This document shows, piece by piece, positions 55,960-64,000 of a stretch of DNA of 64,000 nucleotides. The stretch comes from Dendrobium chrysotoxum. Lineage: Eukaryota; Streptophyta; Magnoliopsida; Asparagales; Orchidaceae. The stretch lies in the NCBI GenBank assembly GCA_019925795.1, contig CM034298.1, positions 53,532,365 to 53,596,364 of the forward strand, given 5' to 3'. The notes below the pieces were generated by a model. The model was not told the origin of the DNA and did not search any database. It worked only from the letters and a program-made list of their open reading frames with translations. Position 1 is the first letter of the stretch. Every line of letters begins with the position of its first letter. Made by a program: the position numbers and the translations under genes.

Positions 55960-57763
55960 GGCAAGAATCAAAAACTAACCCTAAGATCCAGCTGGAGAAG
56001 TGCTAAGAAAAAAACTGAACTTCTAATTCATACAACATAGAGTCACTATTGAATATAATATAAAAAGAAAGACTAAGTCTCAAAAATAATTCTTCTATAT
56101 TTCATCCAAAAATGCATGTACAATATGAGGTCTATCTATAATACGTTTGGCAACAGAAAGTACAACAAAAAAAGTCAAGCTCACAAAAATGAAACTTGCA
56201 AAAAAGACATACTTATAACACAGATCAGAGCCCGATATCAAAAGCTACTTAGCTCACTTCTTATCTTTTTCCTGACCTTAAAATAGAAGTAAAAGTAGGA
56301 GTAAACTAACACAGCTTAGTAGGCTATCATAGCCTAATATAAAAATCAACAGTTTAAACCAAAATAACTAAAAATGCTGAAACAATTAACTGATGTATTA
56401 TACAAAAAATTGAAATTGAAACATGTACTATTATTGAATGCATTTAATAACCACATAAATAGTACTAAAATTGTTTGAAATATAAATTAATATCTTATAG
56501 CAAATATAAGAATAGTCTTCAGGCTCCAACTTCCATTCTATATAAACAAATAATAGAATCTTTTCTCGCCACCAACAAAATTCCTTCTTAGGAAATATTA
56601 GAATAGTCCTCAAGCTTCATAATCTTAATAGCTCTCAGGCTTTAGAAGTTTTATTACATAACAGATAACAAAATCCCTTCTCATCGCCAATTTAAATATT
56701 TTAATCACAGATACTTAAAATAAAGTGCATTCTACATTACTAAAATAATCACAGTATTGTTCTATGAGCTCATAAGAATGCTTTAATGACTGTCAAATAA
56801 TTCCTCACTCAGTGTTCTACAGTTTATAAAAATGAAGTTTTTAGAATTTTATCACATTACCAGAGATTATGTATAACATATTTTGAAGCTTAAATTGAAC
56901 TAAAGTACTATTTTTAGATATCAAAATAAAATTTTAAATTGATGAAAATTACTATTTTTCAAAATTACTCTGCAAAAAATCTTGAATAAATATTCAAAAT
57001 GACTAGAACAGTTGTATTGATAGCATATAAAAAGTTACACCGAATAAAAGTTATTAGAATTTGATAAAACTACATTTTTATAAAATCAAATTTAACAAAA
57101 TTATAAATTTGATAAGAAAATTCTAGAAACACAAATTATTGAAAATTTATATAAGAAAAATATATTCTACCTTATGACAAACAAATTTTCTAACTGGATC
57201 AACTAACAAAAATTGCTCTATGACTTCCAAAACTTTGTTTCTCTTTTCTCTCTCCTATCTTTTTCTTCTCTAATTTTGGTTCCCGCTCTCTGGCCTGAGA
57301 AAAAAAAGAAAAAAAAGTGGAAATGGCATTTAATAAAAAGCTATTATGGTTTTACATTTTGTTTATAATAAAATATCTTAAGGATGTGTTGATCATTATG
57401 CCAATTATTTAATTTTTAGTATAAAAACTTTATAAATTCTTTTATATCTTCAAATTTTAGTATAAAAAAATTTATAAAAATATTCATAAATTAGATAAAC
57501 AAGTCTAAAATGATCATGTGAAATTGGTTTGTAAAATAGACACCTAATGATCCCAGAAAACACACTTATAACGACTTGTGTCTATTTTTTAAGGAATTGC
57601 AACAATGCTAAAAAATTAGAAAAAAAATGATTATAATTAGAGCACAATAATATCTATGTTATGGTGAAGATGATTTACAATTTGAACTTATAATGACTTA
57701 TGAAATAACTTTTTTGCTATTGTATATCAAAACATATCTTTTAAAATTTAAGAGGTTATTACA
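55960..57763 (-). repeat. Degenerate chromovirus 3' LTR (minus strand)
   Basis: On the minus strand an LTR-like sequence starts TGTAATAACC at 57,763, directly after a purine-rich GTAAGGTGGGTAGAT. It shares ordered blocks with the solo LTR at 61,479-62,918 ('gtcattataa...aaattg', 'ttagttcaa.t.aagc', 'ggtaat.tg'). Its far end near 55.96 kb is not sharply defined. Confidence 0.55.
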
Positions 57764-57779
57764 ATCTACCCACCTTACA

Positions 57780-59528
57780 AAAAATATCATCCTCAATATT
57801 TTTAAATCAAAATAAGTCAGAATAAACTTGGATATAATGTCTCATCTAAGATTTTTTCTCCCAAGCAGCATCTCTAGTGGTCCTATATTTCCAATGCACC
57901 ATGACCATCGAAATCTATTTGCTCTTCAATTTCCTGACATTGTACACCATAATCCTATCTTGCTCTTCCCTATAGTGTAAATTTAGATGAACCTCAACAT
58001 CATCAGCAGATAGTTTATTCCTAGAATCAGATACCCACTTCCTCAGAAATGATACATGAAATACAATGTGAATGTTTGACATATGATCAAGCAACAGTAA
58101 TGTGTAGGCAAAACTACCAATCCTCTAAATAATCTCAAAATATCCAATATACCTTAGACTCAGCTTATTGATTCTTCCAAATTTGTTGGCACCTTTCACA
58201 GGAGTGACTTTGGCATAAACAAAATTTCAAGTCTAAAATTCAACCAACATATATTTCTAATTATAAAATTTCCTCTGCATATCCTATATAGATCTCAACC
58301 TTTCTCTGATTAGATGGATTTTTACTGTAGTGCTATCCATAAAAGGTTACCCTATCACCTATCTATCACCCACCTATATCAAAGTAAATGAGTTTTGCAC
58401 TTCCTACAGTATAGAGCTTCATAAGGGGCCATACGTATGCTGGACTGATAACTATTATTATAAGAAAATTTTATTAGTGAAATGTGATCATCCCAACTAT
58501 CACCAAAATCCAAAACACAAAGTCTTAGGATATCCTCCAGTACCTGAATAGTCCTCTAAATTTATTTATCTATCTGTGAATGAAATGTTGTACTGAAGTG
58601 CAATTTTGTACCTAATATTTGTTGAACACCTCTCCATAACCTTGAGGTAAAATAACCATCACGATTAGATATAATAAGCTTTGGCACACTATATAATTTG
58701 ATAATACATATATCTATGTTAACCTATCTACAAGATTAATCTGTTAGATCGAAATAAAATTTGCAGACTTCATCAGTCTATTAACAACAACCCATATAAC
58801 ATCATGGCCCTATCTCAATCTAAGAAACCCATAACAAAATCCATCATCACCTCTTCCTTTTTTCACTCTGAAAAAGGAAACAACTATAGAAGACCGCCCA
58901 GTCGTTGATGCTCTGCCTTCACCAATTAATAAGTCTCATACTTTGAAATAAACTCCTATATGTCATTCTTCAATCTAGGCCACCAGAATATATCTTTCAA
59001 ATCTCTGTACATCTTGTTGCTTATTAGATTCTTTTTTAAAAAGTATGCTGAATAATCATCTAAGCCAACCAACTAGAGTTCGTATAAGTGGATACAACAT
59101 ATATCTCCAAATTTTCTAAATCTTGAATAAAGAAGTCTACATAAGTGAGTAACGAGAGAGAAGTACCTGACGACTTCTGACTCACAGCACCTGCCACTAT
59201 ATTTTCCTTACTAGGATAATACTGAATAGATAGATTAAAATCCTTGATCACTTCAATCTATCTCCACTATCTCAAATTAAGATTCTTTTGAATAAAAATA
59301 TACTTTAAACTCTGATGATCAATCAAGATCTCACATATGACTCTGTACAAGTAATGCCTCTAAATCTTTAAAGAAAAAACAACAGTAGCTAACTCCAGAT
59401 CAGGTGTTAGATAGTTCTTCTCATATGATTTCAAATGTTGAGATGCATATGTAATAGCTCTACCATACTACATCAACACACATCCCAATCCTTTCAATAA
59501 ATCATCACTGAAAACTTGAAATCCATCT
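57780..59528 (-). pseudogene. Tekay/del-like chromovirus pol relic (RNase H, integrase, chromodomain)
   Basis: Minus strand, in interrupted frames: KGLGCVLM, ITYASQHLKSYEKNYLTPDL and HQSLKYIF (RNase H, 59,510-59,270), IKDFNLSIQYYPSKENIVAG (RNase H end, 59,250-59,190), IFWWPRLKNDI with a following KYET..LVKAEHQRL zinc-finger part (about 59,000-58,920), GHDVIWVVVNRLMKSANF (integrase core, about 58,800), and VHWKYRTTRDAAWE (chromodomain, about 57,910-57,860). The order and motifs fit a del/Tekay chromovirus. Gag, protease and RT are missing. Plus-strand frames inside are shadows. Confidence 0.82.
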
Positions 59529-59529
59529 A

Positions 59530-60480
59530 TGTCACGCCCCTTGATTTAAAGTGAAAGAATTTCTTTTTTATTTTTCTCTTTATTATCTTTTATACTCATT
59601 CTATTTATTTTTCTTTCAGTTAGTAACCAATGATCAATTATTTGTACTTAGATCAATTTGACATTTAGAGCTAATTAATTACATTACAGAAAATAAACAA
59701 ATAACAAAAAATATCATTCCATTTTCTATAGTTAATCTTTATATTATTACAAAATTTTATGTATAAAATAATATTTATAATAGCCACACTGGCTACAAAA
59801 GAATATATATAACTAGAAAACTTAAAAAAAGATTGAATCACATTACTATCTAGTCTCATACTGTAGGGCCTTACCTTCTCCTGAAATCATATAAAAATAA
59901 CATAATGAGCAAATAGCTTATCAAGTACTAAAATCTTATAACTAAAATCAATGAAATGAGAAAAGAGAAACAATATGCTATAAATCATCTAAAAAGTCAA
60001 TGCATCAACATATGTTATTTATACTAATCACCTGTGTTAATTAAATATTCTGTCTTTATCATACAATTAGTTTCATTCAGTCATTATATCATTCAATCAT
60101 TCTTATTTATCTACCAATTTTATAGTAGTGTCATTATCCATATTCAATAATAATAAGTAGTAATAGAAATCAGTAATCATAAGGTCCATCCATACAGTAT
60201 CATTATTAATAATTAGTAACAGAAATTAGTAATTAGTATTTTATTAAATATTAAGATAAAGGTATCTTGTATCTTGCTCATACACTTACGACTCCTAATC
60301 AATTACCCCTTATGACTTTCAATTATTGTAGTCCTTATAACTCCCCTTAAATCACATGGATCAGTCGCCCCGACTCCTTATAACTCCCAATCAGTTCCAG
60401 CTTCTTACGATTCCCTATTAACCTCATTTCTATATGAGGTCACTAGGACCTACCTGGGTTTTCTTTTGGTGAACTAATAA
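59530..60480 (-). repeat. Chromovirus LTR end (minus strand)
   Basis: Plus-strand TGTCACGCCCC at 59,530 is, on the minus strand, the GGGGCGTGACA end of a del-type LTR that borders the RNase H relic directly. It shares the block CTCCTTATAACTCCCAATCA (60,382) with the solo LTR (62,449). The other end of this LTR was not located and may lie beyond the nested solo LTR. Confidence 0.55.
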
Positions 60481-61473
60481 TTGGCAGGTGCCCACTTGTT
60501 AATCATATAGGTCCCAATCAAACCCCAATCCAACTCTTAATTAAATCCCATACTAGCTTCTAATCTAACCTTCAGTCAAGTTTTTATACCCCTAAGCTCC
60601 AGTCTAGCATCCAACCAACTTTCAATCAACCTTCAAGTCATTCATTTGATTATCATTAATGTGGATAATTCAAACTCAACCATTCATGTCCAAAATTCAA
60701 TCCAAACCAAACATTCCAAACCAAATCCTAAGGTTAAAGACCTAGGTCTTGAAACCCTTTTTGGGTGGTTTTTATACCACCTTAAAACCCAGTCAAATGA
60801 CCTCTGATTTAGGGTTTATCAATTACATCTTATTTAGACATGCCTCTAAAGTCAACCCAATAAATTTGAGCTCATTCTGAGGCCCCTAGCCTAGAAACTA
60901 AATTGATTTTCATATACTGCAAAACCTTCAAATATTTATAACATGTGCCACTGGACTTGCCATTCAGTTGAATTTGACCTTGGGACTCTTTTCAAACCTT
61001 CTAACCATACCCAGGGCCCTTGTCATGACTTGTTAATTAGTAACCTACACTTTGTTGGACCCACTTTGACCCAGTGTTGGTCAAAATGACAAAAAAGCCC
61101 TTTAAAAGGGGTTTTTGATCTTTTTCCTAAAACTCAACATAGTTCAACCTTATCAACCTTCAAAACCTATCCCAATGGATCCTAAATATCATTAGGAACA
61201 CTTTGGATCTAAACCCATACTTTGGTTTGACCTGGTTGACCAAGTCAAGCATGGTTAACCAAAGTATCCCTTAAGGGTTTAAACACCCATTTCTAACCAA
61301 ATGAGCTCCCTTTGACTTAGGATCACTTCTATTGAGTTCATATGATCAATTTCAACTTAATGGACCCAACCCTTGACCTTAAGTCAACTTGATTGACCAA
61401 GTTAACCAAGCTTAGCCAAACCTCCCATACACTTCTACCTATTCAAACCCTTTGACCAAGGCCTTGCCAAGCC
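60481..61473. other. TTGACC/GGTCAA-rich non-coding stretch
   Basis: No gene. Dense in TTGACC, GGTCAA and AAGTCAA words ('tttgacctggttgaccaagtc' near 61,230), like 26,930-27,300 and 62,930-63,500. Probably LTR U3-type sequence, or a shared AT/TTGAC-rich repeat. Confidence 0.45.
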
Positions 61474-61478
61474 TACTC

Positions 61479-62918
61479 TGTGATGCCCAGAATCTAAATT
61501 GAAAGAATTATTCATTTATCCTTTAAATAAATAACAACCAGAGCTATCTATTATTATCTATCAGTAATAAATAATAAAATAGATTATATAATTTAAAATA
61601 TCAATGTACACATTTATATTCATTTTTAAAAGTTATATACACTACTCATGATCTATATAATCATATCATAACTAATCTGTCCTGAGTACAAAAGAAAAAT
61701 AAAAAGAAAAAGAACCTGAATAATCCTAACCAGTCTTACACTCCTGCTCCCCTGCCCTAATCTGAAATCATTTAACCACATATAATGAGCTTAAAAATTC
61801 CAACAGGTCACCAAAACCTATAACTAAATTCAAAGCACGGTAAAAGAGCAATATGTATGTTAACAGTCAAATCAAAGCAATTACATTCATATGATCATTG
61901 AATCAATACAGAAATAGTAAAATTCAGATATAGTAGTAGTATAATCTATAAACAGTAAAATACTATAGTACGGAAGCCTGTAAAGCAGTAAATCAGTACG
62001 AGTGTTAAATCTATAAAGTAATCATCGTACCAGTAATACCAATAAGTATATAAATCATACAAAGTATTAAATTAAATATCGATAATGACTGTCAAAATCA
62101 TATAAATACAGTAAAATCATATAAGAGTTGACCCATACTATTCAGGTATTCTATATCATGTGCTTAGTATCAGTACAGTGAAATAATAATATTATTATCT
62201 AAATTGATAACAATAACAATTCAGTGGCTAGAGCAGTAGAATAATATAATAGTAGTAAATTCATGTAGTAACAATAAATTTATACAATAATAAAAAATAT
62301 ACCTAAAGAACATTGATTTTAGTAGTCACATTAAATAAGTAAAAAGTCCTGGCTATTATGGTATTTTTTAGTATTATATTAGTATCAGTAAACTGTTAAC
62401 TCAGTAAACAGAGTCGTCACTCTTTGCCCATCGGCACAGTAATCATCTCCTTATAACTCCCAATCAGCATATTACGTGAATCAGTAGAGATAACACCAAA
62501 TTACAGTATTTAAAGGAAAGCCTGTCGGCCCATAATCCTGTACAGGTCAATCAGTCTCCAACTAACGGGTCAACCAGTCTTTACTTATCTTTTATACATA
62601 CATTATTATCACAGTACTATAATAGTAATCTCAATCACATATCCACATTCCTTTTTAATGCATTGCAGTAAATAAAGCACAATTAAGCTTAATTCAAAAA
62701 TCTCAAATAACGGTAGACAACAAAAATTATACTGAGCAAAAATTCATATTTTTAGAAATTAACCAAATTACCAAATATTATATAAAATAATATTTTAAAG
62801 CTTTAGTTGAACTAAATCACTATTTTAGACATCAAAATACTATGACAAAGACGAATTGCAATTTGGAGTTATAATGACTCCATAAAAAATTGACAAAGTC
62901 AAAATATGGGCTATTACA
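61479..62918 (-). mobile_element. Solo LTR of a del/Tekay-like element
   Basis: 1,440 bp. On the minus strand it starts TGTAATAGCCC (62,918) and ends CTGGGCATCACA (61,479). Flanking pentamers TACTC (61,474-61,478) and TACCC (62,919-62,923) agree at four of five positions. No internal sequence is attached, so it probably arose by recombination between two LTRs. The surrounding TTGACC-rich sequence resumes on the far side. Confidence 0.65.
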
Positions 62919-62923
62919 TACCC

Positions 62924-64000
62924 AAACCCATAGGATGACCTCTTAGGTTTTTAGGAGACCCATCTTGAGGGCCCAAGACTTGGGCCCACTTGGGTTAGCC
63001 ATTTAGCTTGACCTAAGAGCCCAAAGAGAGGTCTCCCTTGAGCCAAATTCCACTCTAAGCTAAATTAGATCAAACCAATAGAGGCATTGGGTCCTCCTTG
63101 ACCCAATACACCTACCCTAGTTGACACAACCCTTGGGTCAACTTGAGTTGGGAATTATGCTAACCTAAAGTGGTAAAAACCATTATGGGTTGAGCCATTT
63201 CTCAACCTAAGCCCCACCAAGCCAAACCAACACCTCCATTAGGTAGTCCTAGGTCCAACACACCTACCCTAGTTAGCCCCACCCTTGGGTTGATCTGAGT
63301 CAACCTCTAGGCTAGCCCAAAGTGGTCAAAACCACTTTGACTCGAGCATGTTCCTTCCCTAGGTTGAACTAGATCCAATTACCCATTGCATTTGATGTCC
63401 CCTCACTCAAATCATCTTCCATGCCAAAGCTACTCCCTAGCTTGACCCAAGTCAAACCCAAACCGACCCAAATTGTTCAGGTTTGGGTTAACCCAAGCCC
63501 ATTCCTCTAATTATTCTTCCTCAAGTCTAATTGAGCTTACCATCAAGTTCACTAGACTCCCAACAACCTTTCCACTTCATCCTGACCCAGTCAGTGGCCT
63601 GCAGCAGCTAGAGTAAGTAAATTGGAGCTCTGGTGATCCCCCCTTCCTCGGGCCTCCTCAAAAGCCTTCTAGGCCCGGGCTTCACTAGGTTCGAACTCAC
63701 GAGACCCTGGGGAGATATCCCCTTCCAATTAACATCCATCCAATGGTAAGCCTGACCAATCCCGACCATTCAAACTCACGGCTGAGCTCGTGGCCACCAT
63801 TTGAATACGACACTTCCACCCATACCTCTGAATTCTATCCCAGCATTTTGAAAAGCCTCCCCATAGCTCCCTAAGTAATCCCCAGCTCCCCATCCCTCTC
63901 TGTCTAGTAGTTTGAGCGAACTCAAGCAAAATTCATCCATGTCCCGCTCGAAGTCCTACCTCTGGCAACCCTCTGGCCTTGGTGTTTGAAGAAGAAGTCT
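62924..64000. other. Non-coding stretch to the window edge
   Basis: TTGACC/GGTCAA-rich up to 63,500, then more GC-rich. A GGTTCGAACTC word (63,689-63,699) resembles a Pol III B box, but no matching A box at SINE spacing was found. The minus-strand frame at 63,729-63,929 is not recognisable. Confidence 0.4.

Noticed and set aside
63689..63699. Possible SINE or tRNA-derived element (GGTTCGAACTC, B-box-like)
   Set aside because: No A box at the expected 30-60 bp upstream, no poly(A) or T-rich tail and no target duplication. A chance match is likely.

Overview
This is nuclear DNA from a flowering plant. Three things point there: a ZFN-type CCCH zinc-finger gene with short exons, GT-AG introns and a TATA/G-box promoter; Ty3/gypsy retrotransposons of the plant Tat and chromovirus lineages; and a hAT transposase relic. 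No bacterial, phage or CRISPR features were seen. The species cannot be fixed from the sequence.

Layout. 1-0.8 kb: minus-strand gypsy RNase H/integrase relic. 0.8-6.4 kb: non-coding, with a TGCAT-rich tract and a degenerate minisatellite (2.94-4.25 kb). 6.4-14.5 kb: an old, broken gypsy element (gag, protease region, start of RT) split inside RT by a younger chromovirus with 547-bp LTRs (10,486-14,092); RT similarity resumes directly after it. 15.57-17.65 kb: a structurally complete 2.1-kb mini LTR element with perfect 5-bp target-site duplication. 18.99-20.75 kb: the one ordinary host gene, a minus-strand CCCH zinc-finger gene with six exons recognised, its TATA box at about 21.0 kb and two G-boxes at 21.16-21.20 kb. 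It has a frame-breaking homopolymer in exon 5, and its expected last exon was not found.

22.1-51.6 kb: a rearranged complex of Tat-lineage retroelement DNA. One nearly full-length plus-strand copy runs from a W-box-rich, TATA-containing LTR region (27.0-29.7 kb) through a tRNA-Arg-type primer-binding site, gag, protease, RT, two RNase H domains and integrase (30.0-38.95 kb), into a long 3' non-coding region with several families of tandem repeats (39-43.7 kb). It is followed by a duplicated LTR fragment (43.74-44.65 kb) and an inverted 5.5-kb gag-protease copy (44.7-50.2 kb). The two gag copies form a long inverted repeat. Their stop codons lie mostly at former CAG, CAA or CGA codons, as expected from deamination of methylated cytosine.

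51.66-53.4 kb: hAT (DUF4371/hATC type) transposase pseudogene. 54.04-54.75 kb: a second degenerate minisatellite (unit about 31 bp). 55.9-64 kb: relics of a minus-strand Tekay/del-like chromovirus (RNase H, integrase, chromodomain), related LTRs and a solo LTR (61,479-62,918).

Most of the window is therefore layered retroelement debris around one gene. No new multi-gene system is evident. The most unusual signals are two arrays of tandem hairpins with apparently compensatory stem changes (39.81-39.96 and 41.29-42.1 kb), the gag inverted repeat, and a frame change shared by both Tat copies at the front of gag.
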